15,899 bases of DNA from Candidatus Nanohalarchaeota archaeon. GTDB taxonomy: Archaea > EX4484-52 > B79-G9. How positions within the stretch are numbered: the stretch's first letter is position 1; every line of letters begins with the position of its first letter. Below are positions 7,052 through 14,326 of the stretch, piece by piece. Under the pieces are notes generated by a model. It had not been told where the DNA came from. It worked only from the letters and a program-made list of their open reading frames with translations, and searched no databases. The position numbers and the translations under genes were made by a program. The stretch covers positions 1-15,899 of the forward strand of contig JAFCBV010000003.1 in assembly GCA_017610545.1 (NCBI GenBank), read 5' to 3'.

Positions 7052-7368
7052 TATACGAACTCCTATTTTTCATATCCGCAGTTTCTGCACTCATAGGTGC
7101 AATAGGGGCTGTGCGCTTTCCTGATTTTTACACGCGCGTACATGCCCTTACAATGGTTACTGTTGGTGGGGTATTAGTCGGCCTTACCACACTTGCTATC
7201 CAGACAGGATTCAGCGCGTATTCCGCGAAAATTGCTTTGATAATAGTATTTTTGCTCCTGACAAGCCCTGCAAGCGCGCACGCAATAGCGCATGCCGCGC
7301 ACATCTCAGGAAAAAGGCCAATTGCGTCAAGAGATATGCTGGCAGAAAAAAGAAGGGGAGAACAATGA
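7048..7368 (+). CDS. mbhC: Mbh hydrogenase subunit C (MrpG-like)
   Basis: 106 residues, three helices, homologous to MrpG/MnhG. The sequence GAIGAVRFPDFYTRVHAL (17-34) is the family signature, followed by KIALIIVFLLLTSPASAHAIAHAA. The C-terminal tail is basic and cytosolic-looking. A GGGGTG Shine-Dalgarno sequence lies 11 nt before the ATG. It overlaps mbhB and mbhD by ATGA junctions, indicating translational coupling. Role: membrane ion-translocation module. Confidence 0.93.
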   Translation: MIYELLFFISAVSALIGAIGAVRFPDFYTRVHALTMVTVGGVLVGLTTLAIQTGFSAYSAKIALIIVFLLLTSPASAHAIAHAAHISGKRPIASRDMLAEKRRGEQ

Positions 7369-7601
7369 TTTTACATATTTTAATTGTCATACTTGTGCTG
7401 CTTTCATTCGCAGCCATACGCATGAATAACCTGTTCTACGCTGTAATAACTCTTGGAGTTGTAGAGGTTCTTCTTGCAGCCTCGTTTTATATCATGGCAG
7501 CACCCGATATTGCGATAACGCAGGCCGCCGTGTCAAGCGGCCTGGCAACATTCATCTTTTTGCTTGCACTTGCAAAGACGCGAAAAGTAGAGGAAAAGTG
7601 A
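7365..7601 (+). CDS. mbhD: Mbh hydrogenase subunit D (DUF4040, MrpA-fragment-like)
   Basis: 78 residues, about three hydrophobic segments. It matches the MbhD/DUF4040 type, which corresponds to a C-terminal piece of MrpA. The core is YIMAAPDIAITQAAVSSGLA, where the AAPDIAITQAAV motif carries the conserved Asp; FIFLLALAKTRKVEEK ends the protein. The start is set by the ATGA overlap with mbhC and a GGGG four to five nt upstream of AACAATG. The large ND5-like part of MrpA is absent, as in Mbh rather than true Mrp operons. Confidence 0.9.
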   Translation: MILHILIVILVLLSFAAIRMNNLFYAVITLGVVEVLLAASFYIMAAPDIAITQAAVSSGLATFIFLLALAKTRKVEEK

Positions 7602-7607
7602 AATTTT

Positions 7608-7880
7608 ATGAGAACCTATGTTATGTATATCTGCATTGCCGCTTTTTTTGCATCTCTTGTGTTCTCACTAAATGCAATACATCTTGGCGAGCGCGATATT
7701 GCAAGCTACTATCTTCGAAACGGGGCACGAGATACAGGCTCGCCAAACATAGTCAACTCAATTGTCTGGGACTTTCGCAGTTACGACACTCTTGGCGAGG
7801 AAACAGTCCTTTTCACAGCAGCGCTTGGCGTATTCCTTGTAGCAGAAAGAAGATCATCTAAAAGGAAAGAGGGAGTATAA
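7608..7880 (+). CDS. mbhE: Mbh hydrogenase subunit E (MrpA C-terminal-like)
   Basis: 90 residues with one N-terminal and one C-terminal helix. The segment TGSPNIVNSIVWDFRSYD (43-60) followed by TLGEETVLFTAALGV is the MbhE/MrpA C-terminal signature, including the conserved DFR and GEETV elements. It lies 6 bp after mbhD and overlaps the mbhF start by one base (TAATG). It completes, with MbhD, the part of MrpA that Mbh complexes retain. Confidence 0.9.
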   Translation: MRTYVMYICIAAFFASLVFSLNAIHLGERDIASYYLRNGARDTGSPNIVNSIVWDFRSYDTLGEETVLFTAALGVFLVAERRSSKRKEGV

Positions 7881-8293
7881 TGGATATTGTCATAAAAACA
7901 ACATCACGGATTTTGTTCCCGTTCATGCTGCTTTTCGGCGTATACCTGGCATTTCACGGGCACCTCTCACCGGGAGGCGGCTTTCCCGCAGGAGCTGTAA
8001 TGGGAACTGCTTTTGTGCTTCTTCTAATTGCGTTTCGCGAAAAGGACATCGAGAAAAAACTCCCTGAATGGAAGATTGCAGACTTCAAAAGCATAATTTC
8101 ACTGGCACTTGTTTTCATGGTTCTTGGTGAATTTTATTTACGGGAGAAAATACTTCTTCACCAAAGGCTCTTTGACCTTTGGAGCGGTGGCGAAACACTC
8201 ATACTCAACATACTCGGGAGTATTGTAGTTGCAAGCGCGATAATAATAATCGCATACAGCTTTATGAAAGAAGAGTGGAAGGGAATACAATGA
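7880..8293 (+). CDS. mbhF: Mbh hydrogenase subunit F (MrpB-like)
   Basis: 137 residues, four predicted helices, homologous to MrpB/MnhB. The conserved LLFGVYLAFHGHLSPGGGFP (18-37) is diagnostic, with AGAVMGTAFVLLLIAF following. The strong Shine-Dalgarno GAGGGAG stands just before TATAATGG. The stop overlaps the mbhG start (ATGA). It belongs to the Na+/H+ antiporter-like module. Confidence 0.93.
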   Translation: MDIVIKTTSRILFPFMLLFGVYLAFHGHLSPGGGFPAGAVMGTAFVLLLIAFREKDIEKKLPEWKIADFKSIISLALVFMVLGEFYLREKILLHQRLFDLWSGGETLILNILGSIVVASAIIIIAYSFMKEEWKGIQ

Positions 8294-8628
8294 TTGAGTT
8301 CATAGGTGCTTTTCTGCTGATGGCTATCGGGTTGGTAGCACTGCTCACAAAAGACAACCTGATTAAGAAAGTCATAGGCCTTGGGCTTTTCACTGACGGG
8401 ATACACCTTTTTTTGATATCTCTTGGATGGCGCGGTGGCGGGCTTGCCCCGATAATACCTGACATAACTTTCCGCCAGTTCGCCCTCCTGGTAGACCCCC
8501 TGCCACAGGCTCTTGTTTTGACATCCATAGTCATAGATCTTTCAATCACGGCTGTTGCCCTTGCAATAATTGTTCAGGTCTACAAGTACTACGGCACTCT
8601 TAGTGCAAAAAAACTCGGTGACAAATGA
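8290..8628 (+). CDS. mbhG: Mbh hydrogenase subunit G (MrpC/NuoK-like)
   Basis: 112 residues, three helices, homologous to MrpC/NuoK. After IEFIGAFLLMAIGLVALLTK come KVIGLGLFTDGIHLFLISLG and the family motif LLVDPLPQALVLTSIVIDLS, where DPLPQALVLTSIVI is almost invariant in MrpC. The ATG at 8290 makes an ATGA overlap with mbhF and has GGAAGGG upstream. The frame stays open back to 8179 inside mbhF, but that part does not look like the family. The stop overlaps the mbhH start. Confidence 0.93.
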   Translation: MIEFIGAFLLMAIGLVALLTKDNLIKKVIGLGLFTDGIHLFLISLGWRGGGLAPIIPDITFRQFALLVDPLPQALVLTSIVIDLSITAVALAIIVQVYKYYGTLSAKKLGDK

Positions 8629-10094
8629 TGTTTGATACATACAGCTTTCTCATAGTTCCTGTATTTTTAGTTGCAGCATTCTCAATTCCGGTTGCAAAAC
8701 TATACAAAAGAAAACTGCCCGAAAATATAGCGCTTTATGCCTCACTTCTGTCAGCTCTGCTTCTTGCCGCATCAATCCCTGCACTTTCAAGTGCAAAAAC
8801 GCTCAGCTACACCATCGGTGGCTGGAAACCACCTTATGGCATATCCATTGCTCTGGACCAAATGAGCGCTGTGTTTATCGCAGTATCTCTTCTCGCACTT
8901 ATTCTTTGTATCGTTTTCTCAAAAGAACATCTAAGAACACACAAGTCCGAATACTATTCTTTGCTTTGCCTTTTCGGTGTCGGAATGACCGGAATATTTC
9001 ACACAGCAGACCTGTTCAATATGTTTGTATTTTTCGAGATACTTTCCATATCATCTTATGCGCTTGCATGTTATGCTAAAAATAAAGGGGCTTTTCGATC
9101 AGCACTAAATTATCTTATGCTTGGCTCATTTGGCACATCACTTATGTTGCTTGGTATTGCTCTTTTGTATGGCATCACAGGAACACTCAACATGGCAGAT
9201 ATGGCCGTAAAGCTTGAAGGACTCATGCCGACAACCCCTGCCGTATTAATAGCATATTCATTCATTGCAGCAGGCATCCTGCTAAAAGCAGCGGTTGTTC
9301 CCCTGCATGCATGGAAACCGGCAGTTATCAAAAACTCCATGCCTGAAGTAGGGGCTCTTTTTGCAACCGCGTCCACTGCAACAGCACTCTACGCATTTTT
9401 CAGAGTTTCATACACAGTATTTGGATTTTCAGAGGTTGCGCTTTTCAGAAATATGCTGCTTGTTGCAGGTATTGCAACAATGATTGTCGGCGCGCTCATG
9501 GCTGTATCACAAAAGAACCTGCTCGGGCTTCTTGCGTATTCCACAATATCCCAAACAGGTTATGTTCTTGTTGCTTTTGGGCTGGCCAATTATACTGCCG
9601 GCTTGTTTCATCTCTTCAATGTAATCATAATAGAACTTACGCTTTTTTTCGCCGCAGGCATACTCATCCGAAGTGCAGGAACTTCAGACATCGTATCCCT
9701 TGGCTCTAAAAAAATAACGCACCCGCTCCTGTACTGGGTAATGCTTCTTGCATTCCTGTCAAACGCAGGTGTTCCTCTTTTGAACGGGTTTGCAAGCAAG
9801 TGGATGATATATGTTTCAGGGGCAGCGCAGGCACCGCTTGTTGCTCTCGTGGCTGTGCTTGTCTCAGCAATAACATTCGCATATTCGCAGAAAGCATTTG
9901 CAATTATTTTCTCTGGCAGAAAAAACACCGTAAATATCAAAATATCGCAAACGTCCCGGGCATGCTTTTTTATGCTTGCAGGCCTCATGATTTTTTTCGG
10001 AGTATTTTATGTTGGCGGAATATACGTTTTTGAAATGGCTGCAGAATCAATGCTTGATCAGGCAGGGTTTATTGCAGCAGTATTGGGTTGGTGA
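8625..10094 (+). CDS. mbhH: Mbh hydrogenase subunit H (MrpD/NuoN-like antiporter)
   Basis: 489 residues with about fourteen helices. This is the proton/sodium-pumping antiporter-like subunit related to MrpD and complex I NuoL/M/N. Visible functional residues are E138 in LFNMFVFFEILSISSYAL, K221 in AAGILLKAAVVPLHAW, and H228. The loop after PLHAW reads KPAVIKNSMPEVGALFA, whereas relatives generally have LPDA...APSPVSA, so the usual Asp is replaced. The second half keeps LLAYSTISQTGYVLVAFGLA and LSNAGVPLLNGFASKW. GGTG stands just before the ATG; a second ATG at 8628 is a near-equal start. It is the only large antiporter subunit, as expected for Mbh (MBX-type clusters have two). Confidence 0.95.
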   Translation: MMFDTYSFLIVPVFLVAAFSIPVAKLYKRKLPENIALYASLLSALLLAASIPALSSAKTLSYTIGGWKPPYGISIALDQMSAVFIAVSLLALILCIVFSKEHLRTHKSEYYSLLCLFGVGMTGIFHTADLFNMFVFFEILSISSYALACYAKNKGAFRSALNYLMLGSFGTSLMLLGIALLYGITGTLNMADMAVKLEGLMPTTPAVLIAYSFIAAGILLKAAVVPLHAWKPAVIKNSMPEVGALFATASTATALYAFFRVSYTVFGFSEVALFRNMLLVAGIATMIVGALMAVSQKNLLGLLAYSTISQTGYVLVAFGLANYTAGLFHLFNVIIIELTLFFAAGILIRSAGTSDIVSLGSKKITHPLLYWVMLLAFLSNAGVPLLNGFASKWMIYVSGAAQAPLVALVAVLVSAITFAYSQKAFAIIFSGRKNTVNIKISQTSRACFFMLAGLMIFFGVFYVGGIYVFEMAAESMLDQAGFIAAVLGW

Positions 10095-10411
10095 ATAATG
10101 TGATTTATTTCGGGCTTTTCGATGCAGGATTGATTTTTGTTGTTTTCACATCGATCATACTTGCGCTTTATGCTGCAGGGAAAAAGCAGAATCAAATCGT
10201 TCACACATCCACTCCAAAAGAACCTTATGCCTGCGGCGAATCATACAAGAAATGGGGTGCGCACGACGAACGCCTTTATGAACGGCTGTATCGCACACTA
10301 AAAATCAAAAAACTGGATTTACTGCACAACAACGACCTTGACGAATATCTTGCGTGGATGTTTATGGCAGTGATTGCCACCATAATCCTGCTTTCATTAG
10401 GAGTGAACTAA
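10091..10411 (+). CDS. mbhI: Mbh hydrogenase subunit I
   Basis: About 106 residues with one N-terminal and one C-terminal membrane helix. The central EPYACGESY and the YERLYRTLKIKKLDLLHNN segment followed by DEYLAWM match MbhI, which links the antiporter and hydrogenase halves of the complex. There is no ATG start. GTG 10091 overlaps the mbhH stop (GTGA), GTG 10100 has a GGTG 6 nt upstream, and TTG 10088 is also in frame. I chose 10091 on the operon's overlap habit, without certainty. mbhJ starts directly after its TAA. Confidence 0.85.
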   Translation: MNNVIYFGLFDAGLIFVVFTSIILALYAAGKKQNQIVHTSTPKEPYACGESYKKWGAHDERLYERLYRTLKIKKLDLLHNNDLDEYLAWMFMAVIATIILLSLGVN

Positions 10412-10861
10412 ATGACTATATTGAAAAAGATTGTTAATTTTGCACGGCTAAAGTCGCCGTATTTACTGCACTTCGACTGCACCGGATGTAATGGCTGCAC
10501 AATTGAGACACTTGCATGTATCACGCCGCGCTATGATGTCGAGCGCTTTGGTATTGTAGAAAAAGGAAATCCACGGCACTCGGACCTTCTTGTTATCAAC
10601 GGATCAGTCAACAAAAAGATGGAGCCGCGCCTGAAAAGGATTTACGAAGGCATGGCGCATCCAAAAGCGGTAGTTGCAGTCGGCGCGTGCGCAATAAGCA
10701 GGGGTGTGTTTTTCGATGCATATAACAATGGAAAGCCAATTGACAAGATAGTACCTGTAGATGTTTATGTTCCGGGATGCCCGCCAAAGCCGGAAGCAAT
10801 AATTGACGGGATTGTCAAGGCGCTCGGACTCTGGAAAGAAAGGCTCGAGGAATATAAATGA
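10412..10861 (+). CDS. mbhJ: Mbh [NiFe] hydrogenase small subunit J (NuoB-like)
   Basis: 149 residues, soluble, homologous to NuoB and group 4 hydrogenase small subunits. It binds the proximal [4Fe-4S] cluster. Expected ligands are C26 and C29 (CNGC), C93 (GACAISRG) and C123 (PGCPPKPEAI); C23 is an extra cysteine just before them. TPRYDVERFGI (38-48) and DLLVINGSV (58-66) are typical of the Mbh type. It passes electrons from the MbhN clusters to the Ni-Fe site in MbhL. GGAG lies 8 nt before the ATG. Its stop overlaps the ATG of a 14-codon ORF leading to pyrH, so mbhJ and mbhK are separated here. Confidence 0.95.
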   Translation: MTILKKIVNFARLKSPYLLHFDCTGCNGCTIETLACITPRYDVERFGIVEKGNPRHSDLLVINGSVNKKMEPRLKRIYEGMAHPKAVVAVGACAISRGVFFDAYNNGKPIDKIVPVDVYVPGCPPKPEAIIDGIVKALGLWKERLEEYK

Positions 10862-10902
10862 AAGTCATCTCATTTTTAGCAGAAGTTGGTGATGAAAAAT
10901 GA
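10858..10902 (+). CDS. 14-codon ORF bridging mbhJ and pyrH
   Basis: ATG at 10858 reads MKVISFLAEVGDEK and stops with TGA at 10900-10902. A GAGG lies 7 nt upstream at ideal Shine-Dalgarno distance. The start overlaps the mbhJ stop (ATGA) and the stop overlaps the pyrH start (ATGA). The frame differs from that of both neighbours. Its own tail contains GGTG, which can serve as the pyrH Shine-Dalgarno. It may be a coupling leader peptide or the remnant of a longer gene; I recognise no function. Confidence 0.45.
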   Translation: MKVISFLAEVGDEK

Positions 10903-11576
10903 AAATTGTTATTTCGCTTGGCGGCTCACTTTTGACACAAGACCTCTCAACCGCGGGAGTAAAAAAATACTCTGACATCCTGAAAAAAATCGCAGCCAAA
11001 ACAGAAAAGTTGGTTGTCATTGTCGGCGGCGGACGGGTATGCCGCGAATATCAAAAGATTGCACGCGAACTCAAAGCATCGCAGGACATGCAGGACTACC
11101 TGGGCATCAAGTCAACGCATTTCAATGCCGCTCTTATCGCATCCCTTCTTGAAGAATATGTTGAAATACCAAACAATGAAAAAGAGCTTGTTTCTGCTCT
11201 TCGGAAAAATAATATTGTCATCGGCGGCGGACTCAAAGTAGGGCAGTCAACAGACGCTGTTGCCGCTTTTGCAGCCAAGGCCATAAAGGCAAACTTGCTT
11301 GTGAACGCCAGCAACATTGACGGCGTATACGAAGCAGACCCGCGAAAGAAAAAGGGTGCAAAGAAAATTCAGAAGGCAACGTATGCAGAGCTAAAAACCA
11401 TCCTCTCAAAAAATGCCCAGCTCCCGGGACAGTACGGGCTTTTTGACCTTCGCGCTGTCGAAACAATAACAAAATCAAAAATAAAGACCGTCTTTGTTGA
11501 TGGAACAGATGCTGAAGAAATTTACCGCGCAGTGTTTGGCAAACACAACGGAACAATTGTTGAAGAAGTGAAATAA
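10899..11576 (+). CDS. pyrH: UMP kinase (archaeal type), inserted in Mbh operon
   Basis: 225 residues, matching the usual archaeal UMP kinase length. It phosphorylates UMP to UDP with ATP and belongs to the amino acid kinase fold. Motifs are KIVISLGGSLL (2-12, phosphate-binding Lys and GGS), VVIVGGGRVCREYQ (39-52), DYLGIKSTHFNAALIA (67-82, UMP-site region), IGGGLKVGQSTDAVAA (108-123) and LVNASNIDGVYEADP (134-148). The gene interrupts an otherwise canonical mbhA-N order between J and K. It is tightly coupled at both ends: ATGA with the small ORF upstream and TAATG with mbhK downstream. It must therefore be co-transcribed with the hydrogenase. No biochemical link to hydrogenase is known to me. 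Confidence 0.93.
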   Translation: MKIVISLGGSLLTQDLSTAGVKKYSDILKKIAAKTEKLVVIVGGGRVCREYQKIARELKASQDMQDYLGIKSTHFNAALIASLLEEYVEIPNNEKELVSALRKNNIVIGGGLKVGQSTDAVAAFAAKAIKANLLVNASNIDGVYEADPRKKKGAKKIQKATYAELKTILSKNAQLPGQYGLFDLRAVETITKSKIKTVFVDGTDAEEIYRAVFGKHNGTIVEEVK

Positions 11577-11962
11577 TGGACACATCAAAACTCGGCAAGC
11601 TTTCAAAAGAAGGAAGGGATTTTAGAATATACAGCACCCCGCTAAAATCTTTTGAGCGCGCACTAATAGAGCTTTTGCATAGCGGCATTGAGCGGATTTC
11701 AACAATATCCGGGGTTGATACCGGAAAGCAAATCGATGTCCTGTATCATTTTGTCAACGGAAATGAAAGCATAACCCTGAAGATTGTTCTCCCGCGCAAA
11801 GATGCAAAAATAAAAACCATAAAGAAAAGTTTTCCGGGCGCAGTTCTTTATGAACGCGAACTTTCAGAAATGCTTGGTGTAACGGTTATCGGAAACGAGA
11901 GCCCTAAAAATCTCTTCCTTGACAAAGAAAGCCCGAAATGTCCATTGAGGAAATCACTATGA
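11576..11962 (+). CDS. mbhK: Mbh hydrogenase subunit K (NuoC-like)
   Basis: 128 residues, soluble, homologous to the NuoC/30-kDa subunit family. The C-terminal signature is clear: FPGAVLYERELSEMLGVTVI followed by LFLDKESPKCPLRKSL, matching the family's YEREv.EmfGi...P..L.L. It is a structural peripheral subunit next to MbhL. The start overlaps the pyrH stop (TAATG), and the stop overlaps the preferred mbhL start (ATGA). Confidence 0.9.
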   Translation: MDTSKLGKLSKEGRDFRIYSTPLKSFERALIELLHSGIERISTISGVDTGKQIDVLYHFVNGNESITLKIVLPRKDAKIKTIKKSFPGAVLYERELSEMLGVTVIGNESPKNLFLDKESPKCPLRKSL

Positions 11963-13113
11963 GTACAAGAATCCCTGTAGGCCCCCAACACCCCGCACTC
12001 ATAGAACCGGAACACCTTGACGTTAAGGTTGACGGGGAAACAATAACCGATGTTGATGTCCACCTCGGTTACATCCACAGGGGCATTGAAGGTCTGATGC
12101 AAAAGAAAAACTACCAGCAAAATGTGTATATTGCTGAGAGAATATGCGGCATCTGTTCAGGAGTGCATACGTCAACCTATTCAGAGGGTGTTGAATCCCT
12201 ACTGGGGCTTGAGGTTCCAAAAAGAGCAAAATACATAAGGACAATCATTCTCGAGCTTGAACGCCTGCACTCTCATTACCTGTGGCTAGGCCTTGTAGCT
12301 TATGAAATAGGGCTGGACACCGCATTCCAGATTTCATGGCGCGACCGTGAAATAGTTCTTGATCTTCTTGAGAAAATAACAGGCAACCGGATAAACTATG
12401 CAATGAACACAATTGGCGGGGTTCGCCGCGGCATAACAAAAGAGATGCAAAAAGAAACCTTGCAGGGAATTGACGCGCTATGGGAAAAGACAAAATATTA
12501 CAAAGAGGTTTTCCTGAAAGACAGTATTGTGCGCGCAAGAACCAAAAACGTGGGTGTGCTTAAAAAACGTGATGCTGAACGTTACTCTGTTGCAGGTCCT
12601 ATTGTGCGCGCAAGCAGCGTTGATTTTGATGTTCGGACAACAAATTATGCGGCTTATGCAGATGTAAAATGGAAACCGATTGTGCGCCACGGATGTGATA
12701 TAAATTCGCGCCTGGATGTGAGGATTGAAGAAGTTTTTGAAGCCCTCAACATAATTCGCCAGTGCATAGAAAATATGCCTGAAGGGCCGCTAAAAACTAT
12801 AGTACCCCCTGTAGTACCAAAAGGAGAAACAATAATGCGCACTGAAGCGCCGCGCGGGGAGCTGTTCTACTACATCCGCTCAAACGGTACAGCAATGCCC
12901 GAGCGCGTCAAGATACGCCCTCCAACATACGCAAACCTTCTTGCACTAAAGCCAATGCTTATCGGTTCGGAACTTGCAGACCTGCCTGTTATTGTCGCAT
13001 CAATTGACCCCTGCTTTTCGTGCGCAGAGCGCGTTGGCGTGATAAAAGAAGGTACGAACAAAAAAGAGATTTTTGACGGCCGGCGATTGAGGATGATGAA
13101 AGATGCTCCCTGA
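11959..13113 (+). CDS. mbhL: Mbh [NiFe] hydrogenase large (catalytic) subunit L
   Basis: The H2-forming subunit, 384 residues, NuoD-like. All four Ni-Fe cysteines are present: C63 and C66 in RICGICSGVHT, and C352 and C355 in DPCFSCAER. This separates it from MBX/Mbs-type large subunits, which have lost part of the set. A 26-residue tail follows R358; in related group 4 enzymes such a tail is removed by a HycI-type protease after the Arg/His, and hycI is nearby. The N-terminal PVGPQHPALIEPEHL and GYIHRGIEGL are family-typical. ATG 11959 has GAGG 8 nt upstream and an ATGA overlap with mbhK; ATG 11938 would add seven residues. Confidence 0.96.
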   Translation: MSTRIPVGPQHPALIEPEHLDVKVDGETITDVDVHLGYIHRGIEGLMQKKNYQQNVYIAERICGICSGVHTSTYSEGVESLLGLEVPKRAKYIRTIILELERLHSHYLWLGLVAYEIGLDTAFQISWRDREIVLDLLEKITGNRINYAMNTIGGVRRGITKEMQKETLQGIDALWEKTKYYKEVFLKDSIVRARTKNVGVLKKRDAERYSVAGPIVRASSVDFDVRTTNYAAYADVKWKPIVRHGCDINSRLDVRIEEVFEALNIIRQCIENMPEGPLKTIVPPVVPKGETIMRTEAPRGELFYYIRSNGTAMPERVKIRPPTYANLLALKPMLIGSELADLPVIVASIDPCFSCAERVGVIKEGTNKKEIFDGRRLRMMKDAP

Positions 13114-13993
13114 ACTAATCATATACCCTGGCGTAATTTTCATTGTTTTTCTCGGGCTTTTATATTCTGGAATATTTCGAAAAATATGCGCACGAATGCA
13201 AAACAGGGTGGGCCCTCCGATACTACAAGCCTTTTATGACGCCATAAAGCTCTTTGGAAAAGAAAACCTTTCTCATGAAGGCGCAGGACACGGATTTTTC
13301 ATATGGCCTATAGTAGCTTTTGCATCTGCACTTGTGGCGGCCCTTTTGATTCCTGTTGCAGGTACGGTCGCACTAAACGCAGGAGATCTTCTTATCATAA
13401 TATATTTTCTCATCTTAAGTTCAGCAGCCCTTTACATGGCAGGTTTCTCCTCTGAAAACCCCTATGCAATCATTGGTGCATCAAGAGGCTTTATGCAAAT
13501 GATTGCGTATGAGGCGCCATTCATACTTGCAATTCTTTTTCCGGTATTTTTTTATCAAAACATGTCTCTATCCTATTTCAACCAGCTACAGCTTTCAAAT
13601 GGGCTTCTGGCATTGCAGTTCCCTATTGCCGCTTTTGCATTTCTTGTTGCCGTGCTTGGCAAAGTCGAACTTGCCCCTTTTCATATACCTGCCGCACACC
13701 AGGAGCTTGTAGGCGGTTATTACATTGAGTTTTCAGGATTTCGCCTCGCAATGGTTGAATTGACACACGCAGTAAAAACCATCGCTCTGCTTGCAATAGG
13801 GGTTGCGCTTTTCTTCGGCGGCTCTGCAAGCATACTGGGTTTTATTGCAAAAACACTTGCGCTGTTATTTTTGCTTGCCGTATTTCGTGCGACTCTTGCG
13901 CGCTTCAGAATTGAGCAGGCAATTTGGTTTTACTGGACTCTCGCAGGGGTTTTAATCATAAATCTGACTCTACAGCACGGAGGATTCCTATGA
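13103..13993 (+). CDS. mbhM: Mbh hydrogenase subunit M (NuoH-like)
   Basis: 296 residues with about eight helices, homologous to NuoH/HycD, the membrane anchor joining the hydrogenase arm to the membrane. Signatures are ARMQNRVGPPILQAFYDAIK (30-49), FGKENL directly after it, GASRGFMQMIAYEAPF and the acidic loop GKVELAPFHIPAAHQELVGG. In complex I and Mbh these acidic residues belong to the ion-coupling path. It overlaps mbhL by 11 bp and mbhN by ATGA. Confidence 0.94.
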   Translation: MLPELIIYPGVIFIVFLGLLYSGIFRKICARMQNRVGPPILQAFYDAIKLFGKENLSHEGAGHGFFIWPIVAFASALVAALLIPVAGTVALNAGDLLIIIYFLILSSAALYMAGFSSENPYAIIGASRGFMQMIAYEAPFILAILFPVFFYQNMSLSYFNQLQLSNGLLALQFPIAAFAFLVAVLGKVELAPFHIPAAHQELVGGYYIEFSGFRLAMVELTHAVKTIALLAIGVALFFGGSASILGFIAKTLALLFLLAVFRATLARFRIEQAIWFYWTLAGVLIINLTLQHGGFL

Positions 13994-14325
13994 AACTGCT
14001 ACCGGAAATAATAAAAAACATGCTGAAAAAACCAGTTACAGGAAAATACCCCCGCGTAAAGCCAAAAGTGCCAAAAAAGCTCAGGGCAAAACACGTCTAC
14101 GATAAAAAAAAGTGCATTTTTTGCGGGCTTTGTGCGCGTGAGTGCCCTGCAGGAGCCATAGAGGTTGACCGCGACAAGAAAACATATTCAATTGACCTTG
14201 GAAAGTGCGTGTTCTGTGCCCAGTGCGAAGAAGCGTGCGCACGAATAAACCGCCACGCAATCAAGATGGGAACGGAATACGAAATGGCAGGGCCCGATAA
14301 GAAAAAATTTGTTATACAATATTGA
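13990..14325 (+). CDS. mbhN: Mbh hydrogenase subunit N (NuoI-like ferredoxin)
   Basis: 111 residues. It holds two [4Fe-4S] motifs: C42-x2-C45-x2-C48-x3-C52-P (CIFCGLCARECP) and C73-x2-C76-x2-C79-x3-C83 (CVFCAQCEEAC). The second lacks the Pro usual after the last Cys. It is homologous to NuoI and accepts electrons from reduced ferredoxin. The N-terminal stretch is basic (KNMLKKPVTGKYPRVKPK). ATG 13990 overlaps the mbhM stop (ATGA) and has a strong GGAGG 6 nt upstream. It is the last recognised hydrogenase subunit of the operon. Confidence 0.95.
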   Translation: MKLLPEIIKNMLKKPVTGKYPRVKPKVPKKLRAKHVYDKKKCIFCGLCARECPAGAIEVDRDKKTYSIDLGKCVFCAQCEEACARINRHAIKMGTEYEMAGPDKKKFVIQY

Positions 14326-14326
14326 G

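Noticed and set aside
8179..8289. Longer N-terminus for mbhG
   Set aside because: It lies entirely within mbhF in another frame and does not resemble MrpC/NuoK proteins; ATG 8290 has an SD and an ATGA overlap.
6326..8628. Stand-alone Mrp Na+/H+ antiporter operon
   Set aside because: The ND5-like MrpA body is missing, only MbhD/E-type fragments are present, and hydrogenase subunits I-N follow directly, so this is Mbh.
9608..9988. 126-residue - strand ORF opposite mbhH
   Set aside because: It is antisense to the highly conserved MbhH coding region and shows no independent motif.
11959..13113. MBX/Mbs-type sulfane sulfur reductase instead of hydrogenase
   Set aside because: Both CxxC motifs of the Ni-Fe site are intact, there is a cleavable tail plus hycI and hypA, and only one large antiporter subunit.
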